Positions 15,488 to 25,195 are shown, counted from the stretch's first letter. The stretch is DNA of 64,000 nt from Clostridia bacterium (GCA_026418695.1 JAOAAU010000122.1:1-64000), one strand, 5' to 3'. Numbers and translations are program-made. Notes: generated from the letters alone by a model not told the origin.

Positions 15488-17878
15488 ATGGAAGGACGAA
15501 AGAAGGCTCGTCTTACCTTTGCACTCCTCATTGACTGGGTGATGGGGTGGGAAGACACAATTTATTATCAAAATAAGATTCTTTCCGGTGTCGAAAGCTT
15601 TGCCAGGGAAAATGACATTAATCTTCTCTGCTTTGTTTGCGGGCGCCTTGATCCCTATCTGGAATGGGAAAGAAAAAGAAATATTCTCATGTATCTCATC
15701 GATAAAAAATATATAGACGGACTAATCATACTGGCGGCTTCCATCGGCTTGGACCCTGAAAACAGTACCACAATGGAAATTCTGAAAAGATGTAAGGGAA
15801 TTCCGGTGGTTACTTTGAACAAGAAGCTGATGGATTTTCCCTGCGTAAGTGTTGATAATGTCATTGGAATGCGGCAGATCATGGATCATATGATCGAAGA
15901 GCATCAATGCCGTGAAATCGCTTTTATCAAAGGGCCGGAAAGCAACGTGGAAGCACGGGCACGGTTTGAAGCCTATGTTGAAGCACTAAAAAAACACAAT
16001 ATTCCGTATAATTCGGATTTGGTATATAACAATCAGAGCAACTTTGACTTCTCGGCAGGAGTGGATGCCATGAAGTTGTTCCTGGATGAAAAGAAGGTTC
16101 GTTTTGACGCTATTGTTGCAGCAAACGATAATATGGCTGTGGGTGCGCTGACAGAGCTGTACACGAGAACCGGAAAAGTGCCTGAAAACTTACCGGTTAC
16201 CGGTTTTGATGATTCAGAGCTTGGAAAAAGCTATTCCCTGACAACTGTCCGCCAGCCGTTTTATGAGATGTCCAAAGCGGTGGCGGGGGTTCTCCTGAAA
16301 TTAATCCAGGGTCATGAAGTGGATTCGAATCTGGTTATTCCAACAGAGATGGTAGTGAGGTCTTCTTGCGGGTGTATATTAAAGAGTATACTTGATGCTT
16401 CAATGGTCAGGTATGACTTATCCAAGAGAAATAGTAAAGAGATATTTCAGGATCATCGGGAACAATTATTATGCGAGCTTTCGAAGCTGAACCAGTGTGT
16501 TGATCCTCATGACAGCAGAGAGCTGTTCAATCATGAAAGGAAATTGATGGATGCGCTTGATGAGGTTGTGGATTCCGGTGATCAGAAGAAATTCTTTGCC
16601 GTTCTGAACAACCTGCTTTTCTGGATGATTACCAGAAAAATAGATTTGTTTATCCTTCAGGAAGTTCTCTCACTGCTAAGAAAAAATACACTGTCATGTT
16701 TATGTGACCTGAAGGCCATTGCGGATACCGAGGCGATGTTTCATGCAGCCCGGATTCAAATCGTTGAAGTGATACAGAGTGCGGGGGTTTCCCACAAAAT
16801 CATAGCCTACTTTCAGGCTGAAGGGGTTGGTATTCTTGGGGAAGAATTGGTATCCAATCTGGACTTTATGAGCCAGATGGATATTCTGGCCAGGGAACTT
16901 CCCCATTACGGCATTAAGGGATGTTATGTTTCGCTATATGAAGATCCTCTAAAACCGATGGAATACTCCAGACTGGTTTTAGGATTTAACGCAAACAAAC
17001 GAATTATGATTGATTCGGATGGCATCCGCTATCGTTCTCAAGATCTGCTGCCGGAAAATGCAATGAAAGAGCTGGAGGAAACCCGCTACAGTGCTATTGT
17101 GCAGGCGTTATACCAGGGCGATGACCAGCTGGGTTTTGCAGTTTTTGATTATGGTTCGGAAATCGGAAAGTCTTTTGAAACCATCCGATACCGCTTAAGC
17201 TTTGCGCTCAAAGGAACCCTGCTGATCGATAAGATCACAAAACAGGCACAGGATCTCGAAAGGCAGGTTGCAGAAAGAACAAAGGAGCTTTCGGATACAA
17301 ATCAAAAACTTGAGGATGAGATTCACTTCAGAAAAGATGTAGAAATACAGTTGAAAAAGGCATTAGAGGAATTGGAGGTCTATAACAGACAATTGCATTA
17401 CCAGTCCTATATGGATGAACTGACAGGGCTTTATAACCGACGGGGCTTTATGTCTTTGGGTTTGCAGCATTACCAATATGCAGTGAGTGCAAACAAGGGA
17501 TTTTGGGTGATTTTCGGAGATCTGGACGGTCTTAAGCAGATCAATGATCTTTATGGACATAAGGAAGGGGACTATGCAATCAAAAAAGCAGGGGAGATCC
17601 TTAAAAGCTCATTTAGAAACCTGGATATCGTTGCCCGGCTGGGGGGAGATGAATTTACAGTGATTGTCGTGGATTCTGCCTTTCAGGATGAAAAAGCTTT
17701 ATTAAACCGTATCAGGGGATGCTTTGAAGAATACAATGGCAGAGCGCATAAACCCTATCAGCTGTCCATGAGTATAGGCGCTTATTATTTCAAACCTGAA
17801 ACCGCCGTGACGTTTGAAGAACTTTTGAATAGAGCGGACAGTGAGCTTTATAAGCAAAAGCATCGCTCCCGGAAATAA
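15488..17878 (+). CDS. LacI-type ligand-binding sensor fused to diguanylate cyclase (GGDEF)
   Basis: A 796-residue protein with no signal peptide or membrane segment. Residues ~8-300 are a periplasmic-binding-protein fold of the LacI/PurR type (AFIKGPESNVEARARFEAY, DAIVAANDNMAVGAL, LPVTGFDDSELGKSYSLTTV) but without the DNA-binding headpiece. A long helical and GAF-like middle (~310-580) leads to a coiled coil (~585-640) and a C-terminal GGDEF domain with the intact active site RLGGDEFTVI near residue 720. The RxxD inhibitory site (RNLD) stands exactly five residues before GGDEF, so product feedback is likely. It would make cyclic di-GMP in response to a cytoplasmic sugar-like ligand. Confidence 0.92.
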   Translation: MEGRKKARLTFALLIDWVMGWEDTIYYQNKILSGVESFARENDINLLCFVCGRLDPYLEWERKRNILMYLIDKKYIDGLIILAASIGLDPENSTTMEILKRCKGIPVVTLNKKLMDFPCVSVDNVIGMRQIMDHMIEEHQCREIAFIKGPESNVEARARFEAYVEALKKHNIPYNSDLVYNNQSNFDFSAGVDAMKLFLDEKKVRFDAIVAANDNMAVGALTELYTRTGKVPENLPVTGFDDSELGKSYSLTTVRQPFYEMSKAVAGVLLKLIQGHEVDSNLVIPTEMVVRSSCGCILKSILDASMVRYDLSKRNSKEIFQDHREQLLCELSKLNQCVDPHDSRELFNHERKLMDALDEVVDSGDQKKFFAVLNNLLFWMITRKIDLFILQEVLSLLRKNTLSCLCDLKAIADTEAMFHAARIQIVEVIQSAGVSHKIIAYFQAEGVGILGEELVSNLDFMSQMDILARELPHYGIKGCYVSLYEDPLKPMEYSRLVLGFNANKRIMIDSDGIRYRSQDLLPENAMKELEETRYSAIVQALYQGDDQLGFAVFDYGSEIGKSFETIRYRLSFALKGTLLIDKITKQAQDLERQVAERTKELSDTNQKLEDEIHFRKDVEIQLKKALEELEVYNRQLHYQSYMDELTGLYNRRGFMSLGLQHYQYAVSANKGFWVIFGDLDGLKQINDLYGHKEGDYAIKKAGEILKSSFRNLDIVARLGGDEFTVIVVDSAFQDEKALLNRIRGCFEEYNGRAHKPYQLSMSIGAYYFKPETAVTFEELLNRADSELYKQKHRSRK

Positions 17879-17924
17879 CTGATTAAACTAAGGCTATTAG
17901 CTAAACAAACAGTTTGAGAATTCG

Positions 17925-17955
17925 GAAGACCTATTGCAGGTCTTCTTTGTTTTTG
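17925..17955 (+). terminator. Intrinsic terminator after the sensor-GGDEF gene
   Basis: GAAGACCT (17925-17932) pairs perfectly with AGGTCTTC (17938-17945) around ATTGC, followed by TTTGTTTTT. Confidence 0.85.
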
Positions 17956-18094
17956 AAATTAAATTGTTTATTGTGACGGGTTACGAAATTGAATTTTCAT
18001 ATTGTCGAAAGATTTATTCTAAGGTATAGTGGAATATAGTGTATAAACTTTACATAAATCAGTTGTTGATAATCCATCAAGAAGCGGTGATCCA

Positions 18095-19930
18095 ATGAAT
18101 TTTTTTAAGAACAAGATTTTGAAAGACTTTTTCATTTTTTATACTTTTGGAATTTTATTCCTTAAGTCCATGATGTTTGTAGGAGTACAAACCCATGTCA
18201 CACATACGCGGGTTATGCTGTTTACGGCTACCCGATATGTATTCAAATATGCGCATTACCGAGGTTTTTTCTATTTCGGTGTCATCCTCATCCTGGTTTC
18301 TTTTGCGTATTTGTTTAAAAACCGGAAAAAGCTGTGGTACTTACTCGCTTTGAATTTGGCTGTTTCCGCACTGCTGCTTTTTGATACCTGGTATCTGAGA
18401 AGCTACAATTCCTTGACTTCCGTACAGCTGATTGCACAGGCAACCAACCTGGACAATCTTTCTGACAGCATATTGTCTTTAATCAAACTACTGGATGTAG
18501 TTTTTGTATTCGATCTTCCTATCATTCTGGTTTTCTTCCTTTATCAAAAAAACCTTTATAAGGATATGCCCAGAAATCTCCTGCTTTTTGGAATCACCTT
18601 TGTTGTTTCAACCACCACGGTATTTTCCATTGTACCTGTCAGAGACTGGTGGAATAAACTGATCGGTGATTATGATAATGTGCAGGCAGCAGTTTTCCCG
18701 TATGATCCCAATGTAACGGCAAGCAACATATCGCCCATCGGATATCACTTTTTTGATATTTATACCTACTGGAAGGACTCGGAGAAAAAGCATCTTTCGG
18801 ATCATGACAGGCAGGAGATCCAAGCATGGTTTGACTATAAGAAGGAGAACCTGCCGGATAATCAATACAAAGGCATGCTGAAAGGAAAAAACCTGATCGT
18901 GATTCAGGTTGAATCACTGGAGAAGAGTGTGATCAACCAGAAAATTGAAGGTCAGGAGATCACTCCTGTACTCAACGGCCTACTAAAGAACAGTTTGTAT
19001 TTTACGAGTATCCATGAGCAGGTGAATAACGGGATGAGCTCGGATGCAGATTTGCTGATGAATACTTCCGTTTATCCCATTCGCAGCGGAAGTACTTTCT
19101 TCAGGTATCCCTTCACGAAGTATACTGGCTCTATGCCGCTCCTCCTGGAGGAAATGGGGTATTCAACCTTTGCATATCACCCGGATAAAGGGGCCTTCTG
19201 GAATTGGATGCCGGCATTGACTTCCATCGGCTTCCAAAAGTGTATTGATTCTTCAAACTATGATCAAACGGAGTGGATCGGTTTTGGGATCAGTGACGGT
19301 TCCTATTTCAAGCAGATTGAGCCAAGAATCGCCAAGGCAAAGCAGCCGTTTTACTCCTTCATTGTTACGTTGACCGGACATATGCCTTATAAGCTGCCGG
19401 ACCAATACAAGGAGCTCAAGCTGGAAAAATCCTTTGATGAGACTTATTTGGGAGGCTACTTCCAGTGTGCTGCCTATGAGGACAAGCAAATCGGTATGCT
19501 GCTGGACATGCTGAAAAAGGATGGACTGCTGGACAACTCCGTGATTGTTATTTATGGGGACCATGAGGGAGTTCACAGATACTACCCTGAAGAAGTAAAG
19601 AAGCTTTCACAGGGAGATGAATGGTGGAAGACGAATGAGAAAAAACTGCCGTTGATCATCTATTCTCCTGGACTCAAGAGTGCGGAAATCAGTACCGTTG
19701 GAGGACAGATTGACTTTCTCCCTACGATTGCCTATCTGATGGGAGTGGAGGAAAGCAAGGTGGAGAATACCGCGATGGGAAGGAACCTTCTGAAAACAAA
19801 CAAAAGCTTTGCGGTTTTCCCAAACAGAAAGGTAATTCACGAGAATCTGAGCAAAGAAGATGAAAAACATGCGATTCGCGGGTTGGATATTGCAGATTTA
19901 ATCATCAAGGGCAACTATTTTAAACAATAA
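18095..19930 (+). CDS. LTA synthase-family sulfatase-like membrane enzyme
   Basis: A 611-residue protein with five N-terminal membrane helices (to about residue 190) and an extracellular sulfatase-fold domain, as in lipoteichoic acid synthase and related phosphoglycerol transferases. Metal and catalytic positions can be seen: VIQVESLE (Glu ligand), the nucleophile segment NNGMSSDADLLMN, and IYGDHEG (Asp-His ligands). The nucleophile position holds Ser315, where LtaS of Staphylococcus has Thr. It probably transfers glycerol phosphate or a related head group from a lipid to an envelope polymer. AAGCGGTGA precedes ATG 18095; single gene with terminator. Confidence 0.88.
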   Translation: MNFFKNKILKDFFIFYTFGILFLKSMMFVGVQTHVTHTRVMLFTATRYVFKYAHYRGFFYFGVILILVSFAYLFKNRKKLWYLLALNLAVSALLLFDTWYLRSYNSLTSVQLIAQATNLDNLSDSILSLIKLLDVVFVFDLPIILVFFLYQKNLYKDMPRNLLLFGITFVVSTTTVFSIVPVRDWWNKLIGDYDNVQAAVFPYDPNVTASNISPIGYHFFDIYTYWKDSEKKHLSDHDRQEIQAWFDYKKENLPDNQYKGMLKGKNLIVIQVESLEKSVINQKIEGQEITPVLNGLLKNSLYFTSIHEQVNNGMSSDADLLMNTSVYPIRSGSTFFRYPFTKYTGSMPLLLEEMGYSTFAYHPDKGAFWNWMPALTSIGFQKCIDSSNYDQTEWIGFGISDGSYFKQIEPRIAKAKQPFYSFIVTLTGHMPYKLPDQYKELKLEKSFDETYLGGYFQCAAYEDKQIGMLLDMLKKDGLLDNSVIVIYGDHEGVHRYYPEEVKKLSQGDEWWKTNEKKLPLIIYSPGLKSAEISTVGGQIDFLPTIAYLMGVEESKVENTAMGRNLLKTNKSFAVFPNRKVIHENLSKEDEKHAIRGLDIADLIIKGNYFKQ

Positions 19931-19942
19931 GAAAAGATTTAT

Positions 19943-20002
19943 GGCCGGATCCGCCGGTACCTGTTCAAATATTGAAAGGGTACCGACAAATCCGGCCTTT
20001 TA
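19943..20002. terminator. Terminator between convergent LtaS-like and DUF362 genes
   Basis: GGCCGGATCCGCCGGTACC (19943-19961) pairs imperfectly with GGTACCGACAAATCCGGCC (19979-19997), followed by TTTTAC on the plus strand. The long stem with an internal bulge probably serves both convergent transcripts. Confidence 0.7.
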
Positions 20003-20012
20003 CTGTTAAAGA

Positions 20013-21134
20013 TTATTTAACCCGGACCAACTCATAGTTCATAGATCCCAGGTTGAGGGTTTCTGCATGCTGCAGTGCCGAAATCCAATTTGTGTTGGGG
20101 TGTACATGCTTGAACTTGTCAAACTCATGACCGCTGCAAGTACATTCCGGTTTATCAACGGCGCTGCCTTTCATCACAGGAGCCTGGTTTACCAGGTCTA
20201 CGCTGGCTTTATCCAGGGCAACGGGGTCAAAGGAAGCAGCGATTCCGATATCCGGAACAACGGCAATATCGTTGTTGGGCCAGCAGTCACAATTGGGGGA
20301 GATGTTCATGATGAAGTTGATATGGAAGCTAGGTTTATCCTTGAGTACAGCATAGGTATATTCAGCGACCTTTTCATTCATGATATCCAGGTTCTCATTA
20401 AAATCTACTTGGGCTGCGTTATCCTGGCATACAGCCACACATTGGCCGCAGCCGATGCACTTGTTATAGTCGATTTGAGCTTTTTTACTGCTGTTAAAGG
20501 TAATGGCGCGCTGTGAGCAGTATTTGATACAGAGGGCACAGCTTACACAATTGCTTTGCTGGATTTCCGGTTTGGATGAAGAATGCATTTCCAGCTTGCC
20601 GCCTCTGGAACCGGAACCCATCCCGATGTTTTTGATAGCACCTCCAAAGCCAGTCATTTCATGTCCTTTGAAGTGATTCATGGAGATGATGACATCCGCA
20701 TCAGCGACGCCCGTTGCGATCTTGGCTGTCTTGCAGTGTTTGCGGTCAATGGGGATTTCCCTGTAATCCGTTCCCTTCAGACCATCGGCAATAATGACAT
20801 TACAGCCTGTAGATAAGGGATTGAAGCCATTTTCCATTGCGGCTTGTAGGTGATCTACGGCATTGGACCTTTTGCCCACGTATAAAGTGTTTGCGTCGGT
20901 AAGATAGACACTGCCCCCCAGCTGTTTAATCACATCTGCAACTTTCTTTACGTAGTTTGGCCGGATATAGGCCAGATTGCCCGGCTCTCCAAAATGAATC
21001 TTGATGGCTGTAAACTTTTTCTTGAAATCGATTTTCTCGATCCCGGCAGTTTTAATTAAGCTCTCCAGTTTTTGGAGAAGATTGTTGTTTGGAGCTGTCT
21101 TTAAATCCGTGAAGTATACTTTCGATTTTTCCAT
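20013..21134 (-). CDS. DUF362 domain protein with two [4Fe-4S] ferredoxin motifs
   Basis: A 373-residue protein. The DUF362 part (residues ~1-180 and ~280-365) includes IKIHFGEPGNLAYIRP, NHFKGHEMTGFGGAIKNIGMG and PDIGIAASFDPVALDKA. Inserted between are two ferredoxin-type cluster motifs, CVSCALCIKYC and CIGCGQCVAVC (residues ~195-245), giving two [4Fe-4S] clusters. Length and order match the common clostridial 'DUF362 domain-containing protein'. Its biochemical role is not established; the clusters suggest electron transfer. GAGGGATCC precedes ATG 21134. The ArsR regulator upstream on the same strand is separated by 228 bases and is probably a separate unit. Confidence 0.9.
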   Translation of the reverse strand: MEKSKVYFTDLKTAPNNNLLQKLESLIKTAGIEKIDFKKKFTAIKIHFGEPGNLAYIRPNYVKKVADVIKQLGGSVYLTDANTLYVGKRSNAVDHLQAAMENGFNPLSTGCNVIIADGLKGTDYREIPIDRKHCKTAKIATGVADADVIISMNHFKGHEMTGFGGAIKNIGMGSGSRGGKLEMHSSSKPEIQQSNCVSCALCIKYCSQRAITFNSSKKAQIDYNKCIGCGQCVAVCQDNAAQVDFNENLDIMNEKVAEYTYAVLKDKPSFHINFIMNISPNCDCWPNNDIAVVPDIGIAASFDPVALDKASVDLVNQAPVMKGSAVDKPECTCSGHEFDKFKHVHPNTNWISALQHAETLNLGSMNYELVRVK

Positions 21135-21362
21135 TTGGATCCCTCACTCTGTTAAAATATTGAAAAGGATTGAATTTCATACACGATACACTCCTAAAAA
21201 AAAGGTGTTATGCCATCCAAAGCATTGCAGTTCAAGATGTATCCATGTATGTGAATACGTTAATATTATAGAATGTTTTGTACCCCAAGTCAATCATTAC
21301 CATGGATTGTTTTGGGATAACTATAAATAATAAGCTTACCAATAAGATTGGTGAAAGAAATA

Positions 21363-21668
21363 CTATTTCTTGTAAAAGATTTGTTCCAGCTGACTTGTTA
21401 GATTGTCAACAGCCTCCCGGTCGATCCAGTAATATACATCACGGCACATTTTCCTGTTTCTTACAAGGCCTGCGTTCCGCAGAACATTTAAATGATGAGA
21501 AACCGTAGGCTGCGGTATGCCCAGTTCTTCCGATAACTCCGTAACATTAAAGAGCGCTTCACAATCCTCGTCCGTGAGAGGCAGCAGTTTTAGAATTCTT
21601 AATCTGGCTTTGTCGCCGATAGCTTTGAGTTGTTGTTCCAATTTATCATTCCCCATCATTCGCAGCAT
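21363..21668 (-). CDS. ArsR-family transcriptional regulator
   Basis: A 101-residue winged-helix repressor. The recognition helix segment is LGIPQPTVSHHLNVLRNAGLV and the wing RKMCRDVYYWIDREA. Cysteines are at CEALF (about residue 36) and MCRD (about 75); there is no ELCVCDL-type arsenic site. It may sense redox or another signal. The start is uncertain among ATG 21668 and ATGs four and five codons later; no strong binding site is visible. An inverted repeat lies about 45 bases upstream. The adjacent target could be the DUF362 gene downstream or the gene itself. Confidence 0.88.
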   Translation of the reverse strand: MLRMMGNDKLEQQLKAIGDKARLRILKLLPLTDEDCEALFNVTELSEELGIPQPTVSHHLNVLRNAGLVRNRKMCRDVYYWIDREAVDNLTSQLEQIFYKK

Positions 21669-21711
21669 CTTTCTTATATTTTCGCGATTTATATCTGTCT
21701 ACTGAATATTA

Positions 21712-21731
21712 TATATTGTAAAACCAATATA
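21712..21731. promoter_or_regulatory. Inverted repeat upstream of arsR, candidate operator
   Basis: TATATTG (21712-21718) and CAATATA (21725-21731) are perfect arms with a six-base centre, and A/T-rich sequence continues the symmetry further. It is 44 bases upstream of the ArsR start, in the right place for autoregulation. The rest of the 321-base region 21669-21989 holds no convincing gene. Confidence 0.45.
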
Positions 21732-21907
21732 ATAAAGGCTTCTTTCGTAAATCCTATTTCTTGACTTAGAATGTTTACCGATTTGCGGAATCTGATCAGA
21801 CTACCAGGGGTGATCTGAAATCCTTTATTTTGATGTTGTTGGATTTGATGCTCCGATCCTGGCGTTGGTTTTAGGCTGGCTTTATTTACCGTGAAATGAC
21901 AACATAA

Positions 21908-21937
21908 TTGACATTTTATAGTGATACAATATATGAT
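21908..21937 (+). promoter_or_regulatory. Promoter of helD
   Basis: TTGACA (21908-21913), an 18-base spacer and TATGAT (21932-21937), about 50 bases before the helD start. Confidence 0.6.
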
Positions 21938-21989
21938 TAGGTTTTAGAAGTCGATGCATGCATGGACTCAATACGGCATGGAGGTTGAA

Positions 21990-24251
21990 ATGATCACCGA
22001 CCAGAAGGAATGGAAATTCGAAGAAGAAAGATTAAAAAGAATTTATGATATTATTCAAAAAGAATTAACCAGGCGGCAGGAGGAGATCAAAACCTGCCGG
22101 GATGAGATGATTGCCTCCCGGAAGGAGATGTGGGAGAACGTATCCAGCGTACCTCAGCAGTTTGAAGAGATGATTGAAGCGCAGCAGCATATCGATGAAC
22201 TCAAGAGGGGATGGGAAAAGTACCAGTTTGCCCACAATCTGGTAGCCCGGATGGAAAAGATCGCACTTTCACCGTATTTTGCCCGGGTAGATTTTGAAGA
22301 GGACGGATGCAGCGGAGTGGAGGCGATCTACATAGGGGCCCTGTCTCTGATAGATGATAAAACAAGAGAAATTTATATCTATGACTGGCGTGCGCCCATC
22401 TCCAGCATCTTCTATGACTATGAAACGGGACCGGCAAAGTACAAATGCCTGGAAGGCGATATCCATGGAAATATTGTTTTGAAACGGCAGTTCAGAATTT
22501 TCCGGGATAAGATCGAATATATGTTTGACAGCAGTCTGAAAATCGATGATGAGATTCTTCAGCGGATTTTAAGTAAAAATGCGGACGACAAGATGCGGAA
22601 TATTGTTGCAACGATCCAGCGTGAACAGAACACGGTTATCCGAAATGAGGAGAACAAGGTGTTGATTGTCCAGGGAGCGGCAGGAAGCGGGAAAACCTCC
22701 ATCGCACTGCATCGAGCTGCATATCTTCTATATCGGTACCGAAACGAGAAAATTCATTCAAAGAACATTGTGATCTTTTCTCCCAATCAGATTTTCAATG
22801 ATTATATCTCGGATGTATTACCGGAACTGGGAGAGGAGAACATCAGCCAGACCACCTTTTTGGATTTTGCCAAGCCTCTGGTTGGATCAGGTTTCAGGTA
22901 TGAGGATTTAAGCGATCAGACGGAACTCCTTCTTGAAAAGGAGGGAAACAGGGCACGACTGGATTTGAAGCGTGAAAGTATCCGGCTCAAAGCCTCCGGC
23001 AGTTTTCTTGAAGTTTTGAACGAATACGTTGATCTCCTTATCCGGCGGTATTCGGAATTTGAGGATATTGTTTATAAAGGGAAAAAGATTGTATCCAGGG
23101 AAGAACTGATTCAGCTGTTCAATAATGAATACAAGAACCTCCCGCTAGCCAGGAGACTGGCAAAAATCAGGGACCGGATCTATTTCCTCCTGGCGCCCTT
23201 TGAAAAGCAGGAGATGAAAGAAACTCAGGGAGAACTCGAAAGCGAAGGAAATCATAAGGGGGAAGTGGAAACCTTCAGCCGGATTGTGACTTCCAAGAAA
23301 TTCAAGGGCATCCGGGATAAAATCGATGAGATGACGGCCTTGGATTCCTTTAGGTTATATTATGACCTGTATGCAAAGGAAGGACTGCTTCAGAAGGTAT
23401 TCAAAGAGTGCTGCGCTTATGTAAAAAGTGCGGAAATAAGGAATTATACCATGGAAAAGCTGGACCTGGGAATGGTTCCCTATGAAGATCTGGCTCCAAT
23501 TCTATACTTAAAGGGAGAATTGGAAGGCGTAGCTCCTTCAATGGAGGTCAGGCATGTGATCATTGATGAATCACAAGACTACAGTATCATCCAGCATGAA
23601 GTCTTCAAGCAGTATTTCAGACAATGCAGCCTCACCCTGCTTGGAGATATCAGCCAAAGCATATATCTCCATTCAACCGGCAGCTGTGATACCATTGCCG
23701 GTGTATTCAGGGAGATGAATCCTCAGGTAGTCTGCCTTACAAAAAGCTATCGTTCAACAAAGGAAATCATGGAATTTTCCAAAGACATCAAGAAAATGAG
23801 AGATGCCTTCGAGCCGATTAACAGAAGCGGAGACAAACCTTTCTTAATTCACTCGGAGAACGAAAAAGAGCTTTTTGAAAAGGTGGAAAGGGAGGCTGAA
23901 AAGCTGCAGGAGGAAGGGTTGAAATCCATCGCAATCCTCTGTAAATCCGCGAAGGAAAGTAAAAAAGTATACGGGGTCCTGAAACAGAAAATGGAACTGA
24001 ACCTTGTAACAAAAGATGATGATGAGTTTAAAAAGGGAATTGTAGTGATTCCGAGCTATTTGGCCAAGGGCCTGGAATTCGACGGGGTTTTGGTTTTCAA
24101 TGGCGGTAAGGAAAACTACTCCCGGGAATATGACCGGAATCTGTTCTATGTTGCTTGTACCCGGGCACTGCATAAATTGAACATCTATTACACCGGAGAA
24201 CCTTCTCCTTTTGTTTCTGAAATGGACCGGGAATTGTATGTCAGAGTATGA
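21990..24251 (+). CDS. helD: HelD, UvrD-like ATPase that recycles RNA polymerase
   Basis: A 753-residue superfamily 1 helicase-like protein. Residues ~1-90 form an antiparallel coiled coil rich in Glu/Lys, the feature by which HelD reaches into RNA polymerase; Walker A is VQGAAGSGKTSIALHR (about residue 232), with VIIDESQDYS as Walker B and LTKSYRST and YVACTRALHKL as motifs IV-VI of the UvrD fold. HelD removes stalled or sigma-bound polymerase from nucleic acid. ATG 21990 follows GGAGG; an earlier ATG at 21954 lacks a site. Length is normal for the family. It stands alone with its own promoter. Confidence 0.93.
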   Translation: MITDQKEWKFEEERLKRIYDIIQKELTRRQEEIKTCRDEMIASRKEMWENVSSVPQQFEEMIEAQQHIDELKRGWEKYQFAHNLVARMEKIALSPYFARVDFEEDGCSGVEAIYIGALSLIDDKTREIYIYDWRAPISSIFYDYETGPAKYKCLEGDIHGNIVLKRQFRIFRDKIEYMFDSSLKIDDEILQRILSKNADDKMRNIVATIQREQNTVIRNEENKVLIVQGAAGSGKTSIALHRAAYLLYRYRNEKIHSKNIVIFSPNQIFNDYISDVLPELGEENISQTTFLDFAKPLVGSGFRYEDLSDQTELLLEKEGNRARLDLKRESIRLKASGSFLEVLNEYVDLLIRRYSEFEDIVYKGKKIVSREELIQLFNNEYKNLPLARRLAKIRDRIYFLLAPFEKQEMKETQGELESEGNHKGEVETFSRIVTSKKFKGIRDKIDEMTALDSFRLYYDLYAKEGLLQKVFKECCAYVKSAEIRNYTMEKLDLGMVPYEDLAPILYLKGELEGVAPSMEVRHVIIDESQDYSIIQHEVFKQYFRQCSLTLLGDISQSIYLHSTGSCDTIAGVFREMNPQVVCLTKSYRSTKEIMEFSKDIKKMRDAFEPINRSGDKPFLIHSENEKELFEKVEREAEKLQEEGLKSIAILCKSAKESKKVYGVLKQKMELNLVTKDDDEFKKGIVVIPSYLAKGLEFDGVLVFNGGKENYSREYDRNLFYVACTRALHKLNIYYTGEPSPFVSEMDRELYVRV

Positions 24252-24295
24252 GTGAATGTGGTTAATACCATCAGGAAGACAAAGCAAGGAATGCT

Positions 24296-25195
24296 TTAAA
24301 AATGTCTTTCCTGCTTGTTGGTGTTTTCGAGCTGAAGCAAGCTCTTATAGTAGTTTCTTGGGGATAAACCAAACATTTTCTTAAAAGCTCTCACAAAGCT
24401 GGAATAATCATTAAACCCGCATGCAGCACAAACTTCTGAAGCGGGTTTTCCTTTTTTGATTTGGAAATTCGCTTCGATCAGTCTTTTTTGAAGAATGTAA
24501 TTATGAATGGAATAGCCTGTTTGCTGCTTGAATTTGTGCATCAGGTAGTATTTGCTCAAATAATGCTTGGCGGCGATGGCATCTATGGACAGCTCCTCGG
24601 AAAGATTCTGATTGACATATTCCAAAATTTTATTGATCCTCTCATCGTATTCAATATCTTTCATTACTTTGTCCGTTTTAGCTTCAAGAACTCTTCTGTT
24701 GATAGAAACAATCAGCTGCATAAACAACGAGTTTTTTAATATCCTGCTTCCGAATTCACTGCCTTTGCAGGCTTCCTCCAACTGAGAAAGGACTGCTCTC
24801 AAACCTCGCAATATCTCCGGATCAAGGCGCAGAACGTTACAATTATTATCAGCAGCAAGAGTAAAACAGGCTGACAGGTTACAGTCTTCCGTGCTGTGCC
24901 GCTCAAGAAACGTGGGATTGACCCAGATTACCACACGTTCATAGGGAACCGTTGAATCAATAATGGGCCGGTGAATTTCCTTGCTGCTGACCAGCAGGAT
25001 ATCCCAGGGCTTCAGTTTATAGGCCTTGCCTTCGATAAGATAAGTCACCCGACCGGAGATGAAGACGATGATCTTACTGAAATCATGGTAATGATACTCA
25101 AACTCTGTATTTTTTCGATCCTTTAGGTGAAAAAGCTCAAAATCGCCTTTCAAATATCCTCTCTTGGATTCCAGAATGAATTCATTGCTTTTCAA
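24296..25195 (-). CDS. AraC-family transcriptional regulator (cupin sensor)
   Basis: A 299-residue regulator with an N-terminal cupin sensor (EYHYHDFSKIIVFISGRVTY, LLVSSKEIHRPI) and a C-terminal double helix-turn-helix (LSIDAIAAKHYLSKYYLMHK, KPASEVCAACGFNDYSSFVR). It is divergent from a DMT exporter whose start lies 206 bases away; this layout suggests it activates that gene. A good TATAAT with no -35 box precedes the exporter, as expected for an activator-dependent promoter. The effector is unknown. Confidence 0.9.
   Translation of the reverse strand: MKSNEFILESKRGYLKGDFELFHLKDRKNTEFEYHYHDFSKIIVFISGRVTYLIEGKAYKLKPWDILLVSSKEIHRPIIDSTVPYERVVIWVNPTFLERHSTEDCNLSACFTLAADNNCNVLRLDPEILRGLRAVLSQLEEACKGSEFGSRILKNSLFMQLIVSINRRVLEAKTDKVMKDIEYDERINKILEYVNQNLSEELSIDAIAAKHYLSKYYLMHKFKQQTGYSIHNYILQKRLIEANFQIKKGKPASEVCAACGFNDYSSFVRAFKKMFGLSPRNYYKSLLQLENTNKQERHF

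Noticed and set aside
21835-21895. Short hydrophobic coding-like stretch before helD, possibly a relic of a transporter C-terminus
   Set aside because: Only about 25 codons after an in-frame stop, without start or binding site; too short to support a pseudogene.
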